Shown: positions 36,301 through 51,200, counted from the first letter of the stretch. The stretch is DNA of 64,000 bases from Cranoglanis bouderius (GCA_023630585.1 CM042559.1:1172501-1236500), one strand, 5' to 3'. Program-made: numbers and translations. Notes: a model not told the origin generated them from the letters alone.

Positions 36301-39300
36301 ACTATGGGTGGCAAGGCACTGTCAAAAGATCTCCGGGATAAAGTTGTGGACAGGCACAAGTCAGGAGATGGATACAAAAAAATTTCAAATGCTTTATCAT
36401 TGCCTAGAAGCACAGTGAAGTCTATTATTAAGAAGTGGAAGGTATTTGGTACAACACAGACCCTCCCTGGATCAGGACGTTGCTCCAAACTGGATGAAAG
36501 AGCCAGGAGGAAACTGGTCAGAGAGGCTACCAAGAGGCCTACAGCAACTCTGAAGCAGTTGCAGGAATTTATGACAAAAAGTGGTCATTGTGTCCATGTG
36601 ACAACAATATCACAAATTCTCCAAAATGTGGCTTGTATGGGAGAGTTGCAAGAAAAAAGCCACTCACGCAGTCAAGACTGAGCTTTGCCAAAATGCACCT
36701 TGAAGATTCAGGTCAGATGAGACTAAAATTTAATTAGTTGGCCTCAACACCAAACGATATGTCTGGCAGAAATCCAATACAGCTCACCATCCAAATAACA
36801 CCATGCCTACAGAAAAGCATGGAGGTGGTAATATCCTTTTATGGGGGTGTTTCTCTGCAACAGGGACTGGAGCACTTGTCAGGATAGAAGGAAAAATGTA
36901 TGGGGCAAAATACCGTCAAATTCCTGCCCTCTGCCAGAAAGTTGTCAATGGGAAGAAGGTTTACCTTCCAACATGACAATGACCCAAAGCACACAGCAAA
37001 ACTGACCACACAGTGGTTGAAGGAGAAAAAGGTGAATGTCCTTGCATGGCCTAGTCAGAGCCCAGACTTAAATCCTATTGAAAATCTGTGGAATGACTTA
37101 AAGACTGCAGTCAACAAACGGTCACCATCAAATTTATCTGAACTTGAGCAATTCTGCAAAGAAGAGTGGGCAAATATTGCAAAGTCTAGATGTGCAAAGT
37201 TAGTAGAGACATATCCCAACAGACTAAAGGCTGTAATTAAAGCAAAAGGTGGTTAAACAAAATGGGAGGTGATCCTTTTTCCAACTCAGTGATTCTGTTT
37301 TTTAATTTTTTTCTGACATGTTGGTGTTATATCTTTCACCTGAGTAAATACAGCTGGATAAAACAAAAACTGTGTCCGTCTTTATTTCAGGCTGAAAAGC
37401 AACAAAATGTGATTATTTTAAATGGGGGTGACTCTTTTCTATACCCACTGTATATATTGGTAAGGGTCAGAATCTGGAGCCTATCCCGGACAGTAACTGA
37501 GGTAACTTAGGATTGAATGGGGGCCTTGGATCTGTGAGGTGGCAATGCTACCCACTGCACCACTGTGTTACCCTATAGGTATTTATAAGGTTTTTTGTTT
37601 AAAAATATTAATTATATTATTAATTTAATAAATTACTAGTTTTACATTAAAGTGTATGTACTTAGCTCTACATTTTTTAACTTTAATTTCCTGAAGTTGT
37701 TAATCTCTTGAATTTTTCACTGTGCTGTTTATGTTGGAAAATAAATTTTAAAAAAGGACTTATTAAGGTGTTGGGCCACCACAAGTTGCCAGAACAGTAT
37801 CAGTGCTCTGAAACTGTACATTTGGAATAAAACACCATTCTTCTGAAAGACATTCCCTCATTTACTTCTGTGTTAATGTGTATTTGCATCTTGACAGAGC
37901 GAGTGGGTTTATGGGTATGCTTGCCATGCAGACATGGTTTTGTGGTCTCACCTGCTGTCTCCACATGAGCAAATATCATAAAATTATAGAAACTACAACT
38001 GTTGCTCATGTTGGTTTCATGATGCTGTCATCCAAATTGTGAAACTGATGCTGTCATCCAAATGAAGTCATGATTGAACAAATATGTAGGAAAAGTTAAA
38101 AAAAAAAAAAAAAACTGTTTTTGAAAAAATTAAAAATGGTGGACCTCATGGTATCCATTGATGACCCAATGGTTGACCCATATAATCAGAAGCAACCCAG
38201 CACTTTACAAAACAAAATGCATGTGTTGCCTTTAATTTATATTTCTACAGTGAAACAGAAAGCTCTCATTTGTTTTGGCTTCTGAGATTGTTTTGTTTCT
38301 TGCTGTCTCTTTTCTGTAAATTTTGGTGTGGTTCATGTGACACTGCCTTCAGTGGACATGCTCAGGTTATGTGCAGGTATGACACACCCTTATGTGAGCG
38401 CCCATGAACAACGTCCAGGCACAGAAGTATAAATCAGCTCTAACACATTGGACCGAAATCTCCCATGGGTGGTTATTTGGGTTGAGATCTGCTGACTGCA
38501 AAAGCCACAGCATTTACATAGTTTTTATATTCATCACAAACCATTCAATGTGTCCCCAGATGTTCCTTTATTAAAAAGTGTAATTGTTGGTGTATACAGT
38601 CCCCTCCAAAGCTATTGGAACAACAAGGCTAATTCTTTTGTTTTTGCAGTACCCTGAAGACATTTGGGTTTGGGATCAAAAGATGAATATGCAGCTTTCA
38701 TTTCCTGATATTTACATCTAGATATGGTAAACAACTTAGAACATGGCACCTTTGGTGGCAAGCCACCCAATTTTTAGATAAGCAAAAGTATTGGAACAGA
38801 TAGTCAAAGTAAATAACATTTAATATTTGATTATATATTAATATATTGGTCACTGACTGCATCAAGCTGGCTGGCATCACCAAACTGAGCATTCCTCTTT
38901 TGTGATGCTTTTCCAGGCATGTACCGCAGCTTATTTCAGTTGTTCTTTTTTTTTGGGTGGGGGGGGGTCTCCTTTCAGTCTCCTCTTCAGGAGGTGAAAT
39001 GCATGCTCAGTTGGATTAAGGTCTGGTGATTGAATTGGCCAGTCTAAAACCTTCCACTATTTTCCCCGATTAAGTCCTTTGTTGTTTTGACAGTGTGTTT
39101 TGGGTCATTGTCTTGCTGCATGATGAAGTTCCTCTCAATTAGGATGCATCTCTCTGTAAATTGGCAGAAGGAATGTTTTTGTAGACTTCTGAATTCATTC
39201 TGCTGCTACTATCATGAGCTACATCATCAGTAAAGATTAGTGAACCTATTCCAGAAGCTGCCATGCAAGCCCAAGCCATGACGCTGCCTCCACTGTGCCT

Positions 39301-42300
39301 GACCAATGAGCTTGAATGTTTTGGACCATGAGAAGATCTTTATTTCTCCAAACTTTGGCCTTTCCATCACTTTGGTAGAGGTTAATCTTGGTTTCAGAAA
39401 TTGTGTGGCTCATCTCTTTATTTTATTTGCAAATTCCAATCTGGCATTCCAATTCTTAATGCTAATGAATGGTTTGCTTCTTGGGGAATGGCCTCTATAT
39501 TTCTGCTCTCTGAGTTTTCTTCATATAGGGGATTGTGATACTTTCACCCCTGCCCTGTGATGATGTCACTAACTGTTGTTTTTTGGATTTCTTCACAGCT
39601 GCAACAATGTTTGTCATCAACTGCTGTTGTTCTCCTTGGCCAACCTGTTCAATGTTCAATTGCTAGAACACTAGTAGTTTCTTTCTTTTTCCAGACATTC
39701 CAAATTGTTTTATTGGATATGCCTAATGTTTGTGCAATGGCTCTGATCGATTTTCCCTCCTTTCTCAGCTATAAAATGGCTTGCTTTTCTCCCATAGACA
39801 TTTCTGTGGTCTTCATGTTGGTTTATCCATTTCAACAACAAATGCAGTCTTCACAGGCAAAACCCAAGGCTCAGACCAAGAGCAGATATTCAGAGCTATT
39901 AATTGTTTAAACAATCAATCTAACAGGGCACACTTGGGCAACAAGAAACACCTGTCAGTAGACGTGTTCCAATATATTTTTAATCATTTGAAAAATGTAT
40001 GAGTTCAAACAAATGGTGCCATGTTCTAAATTGTTTAGCACACCCAAATGTCTTCAGTGTATAGCAAAAACAAAAGCATTGGCCTTGCCATTCCAATACT
40101 TTCAGAGAGGACTGTAAGTACAGTTAGTCATACTCATTGTAGTGCATTATTTCATTTGCATATTGTTGGTGAAAGTGTATGATAAAACAGATAAAGCTTT
40201 TGGCATGCAGTGATGCAACAATCAGAAATAAATGTATTAAAATTTGAACCATGTGAAGTTACAGTAACTAGATACATTTGGTGTCTAGTAGCATTACCAA
40301 GGAAGTAGTTTGATGTATAGGTATAATGGTAATTAATAAGATGTGATTTTTTTTTTTTTTTGGTTGACACTGTGTTGGCTTTACCTGCTCACTGCACTCG
40401 AACTGTTCTCTCTCTCCCTCCCTCTGATCTCCCCCTCCATCTCTCTATCCCTTCTTGTATGCCTCTTCCCCTCGACGGGGATGCAGCGCGAGCTCAGTGT
40501 CAGGTAGAGTAGCACCAAACTTCACTTTCACACTGCCTGCCTCAGCAGGCAAAGGTACCCCAATAGTGCTGCTCTGAAATCAGCTCATCCATTTAAAAAC
40601 ACTTTAACCAATATGTAAAAGCAATAGTTATGAACTCTGAGATTTTTGGTAGATATTTGTGTACAATACCATTATAAACAGTGGGGGAAAAAAAGATTTA
40701 TATATTCCATGTAAATATTAAAGGGTATGTTTTTCAGTAATTATAAATCAGAATAAGGATCATGTAATGGTTTTTGAATGTAATTAATTGCCTTATATAG
40801 AGGAGGGGACATGAAGGTAGGGCTACAAACCATATTTTAATTACAAGCACAATTCTGGATTCCACTGTTAATTAAATGTAAATGACTGCAGAATCTGACT
40901 GCTTTGCTAATATTAGCTATTTGCCCCGTAAGACATAGCCGATTTCTTGACTTTCATTGACTTCATTGGTCCATTTTGTTTATATCTACCATTTAAAAGA
41001 TACAAGTATTGTTACTAAAGAGCAGTATAATGATGATTCAAAGATTTACTGTACTGTGCAAAAGGCACATGCAAAGAAATGCTGTAGAGCAAAGATGCCT
41101 TAAAAATAATTATATTAAATGTTTCTACATAAAAAGAAATCTGCAAAGAGCAGTAAACAGTAGTAATTGAAAGTCAATATTTGGTGTGACAAAAAAATAA
41201 AAATGAAAATAGTAGTCTCCGGTACAATTTGTGCAGTTTTATAAGGAAATTAGCTGGTAATTTTTATTGAGCATCTTGCAGAACCAGACACAGTTCTTCT
41301 GGAGACGTTGACTGTCGCACTTGCTTCTTATTTTTGCAGCAAAACCCAGCAGCCTTCATTGTGTTTACTGTCTGAAAAGTGGTCTCTTACGTAATATGCT
41401 GATTTCTTTAATGACGTACAAACATTTTTCTGTAACATTTATTTTTGTGCTAGAAAACTAATGTTTGGGAATCTAAAATGTTTTTTGTACTGACTTGATA
41501 ATGTAGAAGTCGTAAGATAAAAAAAAATCTATAGCAAAGTTTGTACTAAAAAATAGGGTGCCTAAAACTTTTGCACAGTACTGTATATATTTGAAGGATT
41601 TATCTATTTATATATCATGTATATGTCTATGCTTATATATGTATAATTGGTGTGATTTTGAACACATTTTGAGCTAATATTGACCAACCCTTTCATAAGT
41701 GCTAGGTATTCAAATTAGATATTTATTTGCAAGAAGTTCAATGAATACAAATATATAGAATGTATAAGTATATAGAATAGAATGTCTAAAACATAAAATT
41801 TGTGTTTTAACCATTAACAAAACTGGCTTCAGACCAGCAGCAAGGGGAAAACTTCCATCCACATTTATTAGCAATCTGTTTCTGCTCACTTACTCCTGAG
41901 AATGCTGCACCTACACCACTGAACCAAGAGAGGGCACTGCCTGTTTATATAAACCACTTAGATACTTAGACTAATACATCCTTGCCATCTTTACCAATGT
42001 AAATCACTCAGATCAACATGCATAAGAATGTAAAAGCTCCCAAACAGAATTTTCATTGTTTTGGCCCAGGTGTGCAGCAGTCAGAAGCAAGTTCAGTAGA
42101 GACGTCAGTCTCTTTCCATGCATTACTGTTTTGAAAGAGACACTCCTTCTGCATTCTGTGTCTAAAATAAACAACTGTCTTCCTACGCTTGACCCCTCCC
42201 TTTTTGTCTTACTTTCACTGTCTCTTGCTCCATTTTAGTCTAGCTTGTCTTTACCTATAGTTGAAGATCTTGCCCACAGAAATGTTTCCAGTGTCTACTA

Positions 42301-45148
42301 CAAAGACTTGAGTTTTTCCACTGGGCAAGCTAACAGAGAGATAGAGAGGAAGTACAGCTCTTCTTTCTTATGACACAGGATGTATCAGGCTTTTGCATTG
42401 CTGCACTCTGTTGCCAGTGACATTCAGAGTGAGTAAGAGAGTGACAGCATCAGCAGACACCATACACGGTACAGACACATTTTTCAAAGAACATCGAGCA
42501 CAAAGCTTACAACAGAAAACATGAAAAGAGATGTTGACAATTGGTGATCAAGTCATCATTGTCTGCGAGGTCTTGTTGATCAAGTGCAAAGCATACAAGT
42601 CACACTTCTGACTCCTCTCCCAAATTTCCTTCATCCCTTTATCACCTTTTGAGTAATGTGTGATCTATCTTTTCTTTTCCCTCTCTACTTGTTGTCATTT
42701 CTGTTTTTGTTTTGTTTGTTTGTTCTCCATCCATAGAGGAAACTCCGCTGGGATATGTGAGATTTGCATGTTATTTTTTATTTATCATTGCTTGCTTTTA
42801 ATTATTGTAGCGAGAGCATACCTGCAGCCAGAAGTGTGATTTTGATGTGGTCAAGTCAAATGCTGCAAGTTGTGTCTAACTGGATGTGAGATTTCTTAAA
42901 CAGTTATTTGCATATAACATAAAGTAGGATGAATTCAGATATACTGGGACAAATTGAATTTCCAAATTGTCTAAGCTTTCTTAAAATTAATAAAACAAAT
43001 ACCCCAACACATGATAAATCTCTAAAATCTTCAAGGTGTTGACTATATACATATGAAGATAAACATTTTCGGATAGTCTGAAGAAGCATGGCTTATGGCA
43101 CTGTCATGACTGACTGCAAGTAATATTTTAATGACATGTTTGGGACACATATTCATTGGTTTATGCATTTACTTTCATCCACAATGACATTTTAAAGGAT
43201 TATTTATTTGTACATTTGTAATTTATTAATGGCATCAATAAATCACATTTCAGTAACATGATTTTTTAAAATCTTATCCAGATTCATCAACATTTTCTAA
43301 TATTGTATGAACAATAAACAAAGTCAAATTGACTATATATCATGATGTTGGCCTAAGTAGCATTCTATAATTCAATAACAATAGTAACAGAGTGTAGAAA
43401 ATCTTCAACATTTCCCAAAGTCATAACCAATGTTTTCTAAAATTCAGTATGAACAGATTAAGTAATAATCACATTAGAAAACCACTACTAAAACATACGT
43501 AACATCCCATCTCTTTTCCTATCTCTTCTCTTATTGTTTTAAGACTGTCCCAATTACCCTGAACCATGCTGTCCCAAATTACCAAACATGGTTTGGTAAT
43601 TTGGGACATCTTCATATTCACATCAAATTATTAAATTATAAATATCTGCACATGATTTGAACAAATTGTATTCTTATTTTGTTACAGTAGTACATATGCA
43701 TCGTAAATATATGGATAAATAATTCATGAAAATTTTATAACCTAAGATTTTTGGGATGACCTTCCTGTTCGATGCTTAATAACACCCCTTATATGATATC
43801 ACATGAATTAATTCATGTTATTTCTATTAGGCACTTGCACTGCAAGGGCTTAGTAACATACACTATATGAAGTATGTGGACATCTGGGCATCACATCCAT
43901 TTGTGGGTCTTCCCCATGCTATTGCCACAATGCTGGAGGCACACAATTTTCTAAAATGTCTTTGTATGCTTTAACATTAAGATTTCCCTTAACTGGAACT
44001 AAGGGGCCTAGCCCAAACCTGTTCCAGCATGACTGTGCCCCTGGGCACAATGAGAGGTGAATAAAGAAATGGTATGCTAAGGTTGGTGTGGACAAGTCAG
44101 TTGGCCTGCACAGAGCCCTGACCTCATCTCCACTCAGCACTTCTGGTATGAACTGGAACACAAACTGCATGCCTTCTTGTCCAACATCAGGCACTGGTGC
44201 TTGAATGGATTTGCACCAAATTTGAAAGGCTTATGCAAGACAAGATTCTGAAGTCAGAAGCAAAATTTGGGGTGTGGTCATACATAAGGGGTGGAGCTAA
44301 GATCAGATAACACTTTCTCAGGAACCATAGATCTGATAAGGCTGAAATTTGTATAATATATACGGGATACCATTCTGAGGTCATATGCCAAGTTTGGGGC
44401 ATCATCATACATAGGGGGTGGGGCTAAGTTCAAATAACTGTTTCTCAGCGACCATAAGTCCTATGTAGCTGAAATTTGGTACAGTGTATATTCCCACAGG
44501 TATATTCCAGAATCTAATGGAAAGCCTTCCGTGAAGAGTGGGGGCTGTTATAGCAGCAAAGAGGGGCCCAATGCCATATGAATTCCCATGCTTTTGGAAT
44601 GGGATATTCAAGAAGCACGTAGGGGTGTGATGGTCAGGTGTCCACATATGTTTGGCCAAATAGTGTACATTTTAAGTTTCACTTGTCAGGCCAGAAAATA
44701 AATGCTGTCCTTATTTACTTGCTGCCTCAATATACCTGAATTCACCTAACTTTCTTTGTTATTATTTAATTGTGTGATTTTATATAAGCTTTTTGCTCAG
44801 ACAAAATGCTATGTGCAATGTTTGACTGACTAGGTTGGAATATATAATTAATCACTGATTTAAATCATGTAACTGAAACTGATTTGCTATAAATGGAAAT
44901 AATGCTGGATATGTGTAGCCATGATCTGGCCAAGAACTGATGGCAGGGCATTTCTGTAATCAAATAATACATAGACACTCAGGAACATTTGTCAGTTAGT
45001 TTGGTCATAAGAGCCCCTGTTAGGAATAGCACAGTTTGTAAATGTTCTTAAGTGACTGTATTTGCTGCTTCATCTGCACTTCTTTCCCACAAGTAACTAG
45101 CTGTGCCTAGTAATGCTCTACATGATTTCCATTAACATGACTAATATA

Positions 45149-45214
<66 letters not shown>

Positions 45215-48200
45215 CTAGAGATGTGTAGACATGTTCATGTGTATTTACATGTGCTGGTGGCCCAGTTTAAGTGTAACGTTCCACTGACCACTTCCTGTCT
45301 CTCTTTGGTGGCCATGGTAACAGGGCGGCGCTGGCCTCTGCCCATCAAGCTCAGCCCCTACCCCAAACTCTCTGTGTTTTGGAGAGCACACCGCAGGTTC
45401 GCGGTATGCACACCATTATCAGGTCAGACACACTCAAACAGACCCACAAACCTTCAGTGTTATGAATGGCAATTGTGACCCACAGTTAGATATTCTGTTT
45501 CAATTTAAAATGCACAGTGCGATTATTATCCATTATCCATTGCTGCTGTTAAGGTGTTTAACAGATCTGAAATAGAATAAAAGTATATAATAACAATACA
45601 ATAAAATACAACAATTATATACAGTCAGGTCCATAAATATTTGGACATTCATAAAGTTATTGTTATTTTAGCTGTCTACAACAATACAGTGCCCTCTACT
45701 AATATTGACACCCTTGCTAAATATGAGCAAAGAAGGCTGTGAAAAATTGTCTTTACTGTTTAACCTTTTGATCTTTTGTTAAAAAAATTCTCAAAAATAC
45801 TCAGCTCTCATGGTTGTCAACAGATATCAGAAAGAAAATCTTTGTTAAATATAGGTGTGCAACAATTATTATACAACAGTAGTATATTCCCATTGATATT
45901 TTACAGATTTTTTAGTACACCTGGGTGACTAGGAAGAGGGAAATTGTTCAACCATGACTTCCTGTTTCATTGGGGTATAAATATGAGGTAACACATAGGC
46001 CAAATTCCCTTAGTCATTCATAACAATGGGTTAGACCAAGGAATATAGCTGTGATGTGCGGTGAAAGGTTGTTGAGCTTCACAAAATGGGAAGTGGCTAT
46101 AAGAAAATAGCAAAAGCAGTGAAAATGCCCATTTCCACCATCAGGGTAATAATTAAGAAGTTCCAGTTAACTGGAAATGAATGAATCAACCTAAAATTGG
46201 ACATGTGCCTATATTGTCTCAACGCACTGTGAAGAGGATGGTTCGAGTGGCCAAAAAATGTCCAAGGATCACAGCTGGAGAATTGCAGAAGTTAGTTGCA
46301 TCTTGGGGTCAGAAAGTCTCCAAAACTACAATCCGAAGTCACTTACATCACCACAAGTTGTTTGGAAGGGTTTCAAGAAAAAACCTCTATTCTCATCCAA
46401 AAACAACCTGAAATGTCTTCAGTTTGCCAGACACTACTGGAACTTCAAATAGGATCGGGTTCTATGGTCAGATGAAACCAAAATAGAGCTTTTTGGCAGT
46501 AAACACCAGAGATGGTTTTGGTACACACAGAGAGGTAGCCATATGGAAGAGTACCTTATGGCCACAGTGAAATATGGTGGTGGCTCTTTAATGTTTTGGG
46601 GATGTTTTTCTCCCAGAGGACCTGGACATTTTGTTAGGATACATGGCATCATGGACAGATATTAAATGAAAACCTGACTGCCTCTGCCAGAAAGCTTAAA
46701 ATAGGCCGTGGTTGGATCTTCCAGCAGGACAATGATCCAAAACATACATCAAAATCAACACAAAAATGGTTTACTGACAACAAAATCAAGGTTCTGCCAT
46801 GGCCATCCCAGTCCCCTGACTTGAAACCCATAGAAAACCTGTGGGGTGAACTGAAGAGGAGAGTCCACCAGCATGGACCTCGAAATTTGAAGGATCTGGA
46901 GAGATTCTGTATGGAGGAATGCCTTAGATCCCTTGCCATGTATTCTCCAACCTCGTCAGGCATTATAGGAGAAGACTCAGAGCTGTTATCTTGGCAGGGA
47001 GGTAGCACAAAGTATTGACTAAAAGGATGCCAATAATGTTTGCACACCTATATTTAACAAAGATTTTTTTTTTTTGATAAACCTGTCTTTGTTTGTAATT
47101 GTTTATCCACTGAGTATTTTTGTGATTTTTTTAAATAAAAGATCAAAAGGTTGAACAATAAAGACAATTTTTTACAGCCTACTTTGCTCATATTTATCAA
47201 GGGTGCCAATATTAGTGGAGGGCACTGTATATTGGCGATAAAATTAAATAATGAATATGAGCACAAAGTGCAGACTTGCCGCATTAATTTGAGGGTATTT
47301 AAATCCAAATCCAGTAAACAGTGTAGGATGTACAGCAGGGACCAAAAGTAATTTGACAATTGGCTGCTCAGCTGTTTCATGGCCAAGTGTGTGTTATTTC
47401 AGTAAATAAGCAGATAAAGGTGGCTGTTATTATTACTACTCTCAATATGTCACTGCCCGGTGTGGCAGTGTTTCCCATTAATTACCTAGAATTGTGGCCC
47501 GCCACAATCTAATTTGTCCTGCCATAGTTTCATAATGAACCGAAAATATTTTTACACTTCTCATAAAATAAAAGATCTCTGTTTTGCGGTGTTGCTTCAG
47601 CAAACCATCTCTCACTCCATCTCTGATCCCCCAGTCAGTCAGACTGCTCCGCTCCCCTCCCCTCCCCCTGCTGTATGCGCGCATGCTCACACACGCATTG
47701 GAATCACCTGGCTACATTATGGCGGCAAATCCGTGCCAAAAATTAGTTCTGATTGGCTGCCTGCCACTGTGACGAGCCATTATTGGCAACAAGTCAGTAA
47801 CATGATTGGGTATAAAAAGAGTATCTTAGAGTGTCTTTCAGAAGTAAAGTTGGGCAGAGGTTCACCAATCTGCGGAAAATTGCGTCTACAATTTGTGGAA
47901 CAATTTCAGAATTATGTTCCTCAATGTAAAATTGCAAAGACTATGAATATCTCATCATCTACAGTAGATAAGATCATCAAAAGATTCAAAGAATCTGGGG
48001 AAATTTCTGTGCGCAAGGGTCAAGGGTGAAAATCAATATTGCATGCTCGTGATCTTTGAGCCCTCAGGCAGCACTGCATTAAAAACAGCCGTGATTCTGT
48101 AATGGAAATCACTGTATGGACACCTCCAGAACTCACTGTCTGAACACAGTTTGCCATGGCATCCACAAGTGCAGGTTAAAGCTCTATCATGCAAAGAAGA

Positions 48201-51200
48201 AGCCATATATGAGCATGATCCAGAAATACCGCTATCTTCTCTGGGCCAAAGCTAATTTAAAATGGACTGGGGCAAAGTGGAAAACTGTTCTGTGGTCAGA
48301 TGAAACGAAATTTGACATTTTTTTTGGAAACCATGGACGCAGCATCATCTAAACTAAAGAGGAGAGGGACCATCCGGCTTTTTGTCAGCACTCAGTTCAA
48401 AAGCCTGCATCTCTGATGGTATGGTGGTACATTAGTGCCTATGGAATGGACAGCTTGCACATCTGCGCAGATTCCATCCCATCTTTACTTCTGAGAGAGT
48501 CTGCCTCTTTAATATACTCTTTTTATACCCAGTTGTGTTACTGACCTGTTGCCAATTAACCTAATTAGTTGCAAAATGTTCCTCCAGCTGTTTCTTTTTA
48601 GTAACACTTACTTTTCCAGCCTTTCGTTGCCCCTGTCCCAACTTTTTTGAGACATGTTGCAGCCATTAAATTCAAAATTACCTTATTTTTTTCTTAAAAT
48701 GGTACATTTCCTCAGTTTAAACATTTGATATGTTTTCTATGTTCTATTGTGAATAACGTATGGGTTTATGAGATTTGCAAATCATTGCATTCTGTTTTTA
48801 TTTACATTTTACACAACGTCCCAACTTTTTTGGAATTGGTTGTATTATAGGGTATCTTTACCAGTTGTTAATAGACAGGAAGTGTTCTACCAATTTACTA
48901 GCTAGCCTTTGCATTCTTGGGATGTAATAGATAGCGATCCATCCATCCAACACTGTAAGCCAGCAATGAACTAAAAACAGCCACTGAAGCTTGCAAAGAA
49001 GGCAAAACTTCCCCATGTGCAGTATATTACAGCAATTAATTATAGTTTAACCACAACTTATCTGATTAAAAGTACAGTTGTGAGTGAGGTGTAGGACACC
49101 TTGTACATGGGACAGAAAGCATAATAGCAAAACACAATCAAGAAATCTTATCTACAATATAGCAATATGACTTATAACTAAATCTTTCACTAAAATGAGT
49201 ATTTCATCCCCTTGAAGCAACGTTTGAGTCAGTGGCTTCAAGTCACAACAGTAAAGTCACAACCCTCTGTTACTAAGCCAATGATTTATTATCTGGGGGC
49301 TCACAATGAATTATGAAGAGTCTTACTACATGAATGATTATTGATATGATGATAGCTGGATGAATCGTTATCTATTAACTTTCCAAGAATGCAAAGGCTA
49401 GCTAGTAAACTGGTAGTAGTAATAGGTAGTAAACACTTCCTGATACTCTGTACAGTATTTACATATATTATATTACATAATGTAGTATGTTGCAAGGGTA
49501 CCAATCGAAAACTATCAACAAACAATAAAAAAAAGACACGTGAAAAGTGTCCGCTGAGTGTCCTGGCGTGAACGCGTCAGTAATGCGCTCGGATTTTTGA
49601 CCCCCCTAGAGGGTCAGGGGTTCACTCACCACAGTCTCACAAAATCCTGTGGGAAACACTGTGTTCGTGTATGAATGTATTGATGATGACTGCTGACAAA
49701 AGTGTATAGAATTATATTATCTGCTCAGATTGATCCAAATGCTTCAAAACCCATTGGATGGTACTTCACAGTGCAAATAGACAGTGACCCGAAACATACT
49801 TCAAAAGCAACCTAAGACTTTTTTAAGGCAAAGAAGTGGAATGTTCTGCAATGGCCAAGTCAGTCACCTGACCTGAATACAATTGAGCATGTATTTCACT
49901 TGCTGAAGGCAAAATGACCCAAGAGCAAGCAAGAACAGGAAACAACCAGTCTGGCAGAGCATTACTAGGGAAGAAACCCAATGTCAGGAGATGTCTGTGG
50001 GTTCCAGACTTCACACAATCATAGACTGCAAAGGATTTTTAACCAAGTATTAAAAATTACCATCTAATTTATAATTGTTAGTTTGTCCAATTACTTTTGG
50101 CCCCTTACAAAGGTAATTCCTACTCTGTTCACCTGATTTGGATGTAAATATCCTTAAATTAAAGCTGAAAGTCTGCACTTTGAGGTCATATTCATTATTC
50201 AAGTCCAAAACAAATATACTGGGGTAGACAGCTAAAATAAAAATAACTTTGTTAATGACTGTATGATTAAAGCATGATATTGCCCCATGCCACAATAAAA
50301 TTAATTTTCATGTGATACGCTGTGAAGTGCTAATGTTAATGTAGCACCATGTTCACTTTGCGGCAGTGTAAAATTACTGGATAATGTAAGGAATATTTGG
50401 ATACATTAAAATATTTAAAAGATTTTTTAAAAATTAGCTTTTTTCCTTCCCATTATGCCATTTGTCAATAAACACCCACCAGCCAGCTCTCCCCTTTCAC
50501 AACCACCAACTGGGGAGGATGACTGCATGTGCTTCCTCTGAGACACATGAAGCCAGTCATCACATCTTTTTAAACTGTTGCTCATGCTACATCACAGGGC
50601 AATGAACACACTACACCTTTCTGCACACACTACCAATACAACAGCCCATTTCATTTTTATCAAAAATGTATTGCACAAGTGCACAATCCTTTGGGGACAG
50701 CTGAAGTTGGCCCAGCTGTAATTACAACATATGGTCAATAAAAATGTGGCATTACATAGTGTATAGTATGCCTCCATTTTCTGTTTCATTTCTATTCATG
50801 TGTATCATTACTGTACAACCACTTATGAAACTAAATTGCACAATCATGGCAACTTTGTAGAGTACAATTTTAAATAAAATTTACAATGTATAATAAATGT
50901 GATTTTGTGATGTTGGATTTCTATTGTGTTTATGTTTCACTCACTCATATATAGACAGCACCTCTAAGAAACACGGCACAACACGTGGGCTCACATTTTA
51001 CGCTCCTCTAATGCACCTCTAAAACAGCTAGCGTGAAACACTTGTTAAATGGCCTTTAGATCAGTGATTTTGCTACATCTACATTTCTGTGTTCAAAGCT
51101 TGCATAAAAATATATTGTTTTCCTTGTGTCAAATGAATGTCTGTGTCTGCAGTGCCCTTCTGAAGTTACATTGCTTTACATCTTATTAAATTCACTGATT

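Larger units (their letters stand above)
45622..50261 (+). mobile_element. Tc1-like element (CAGTCAGGTCC family) carrying nested insertions
   Basis: The left end CAGTCAGGTCCATAAATATT sits behind TA. Its TTATTTTAGCTGTCTAC segment matches the right end at 50,213-50,261 (inverted GTAGACAGCTAAAATAAA). Only a small 3' part of the transposase remains at 49,740-49,920 (DSDPKHTSKAT, WPSQSPDLNTIEHVFHLLK). The left repeat is split by a complete Tc1 (45,687-47,227) and the body by a larger insert (47,466-49,661). The extreme right end lacks about 20 bases present on the left. Confidence 0.75.

Noticed and set aside
42737..42762. Exon-like spot between AG and GTGAG in the uckl1 intron
   Set aside because: It does not encode UCKL1 sequence, and the phase already joins the microexon to 45,324 without it.
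45113..45478. 121-codon plus-strand frame over the TG/AG microsatellite
   Set aside because: It crosses the true uckl1 exon in the wrong frame, and its N-terminal part is microsatellite (RERERE).
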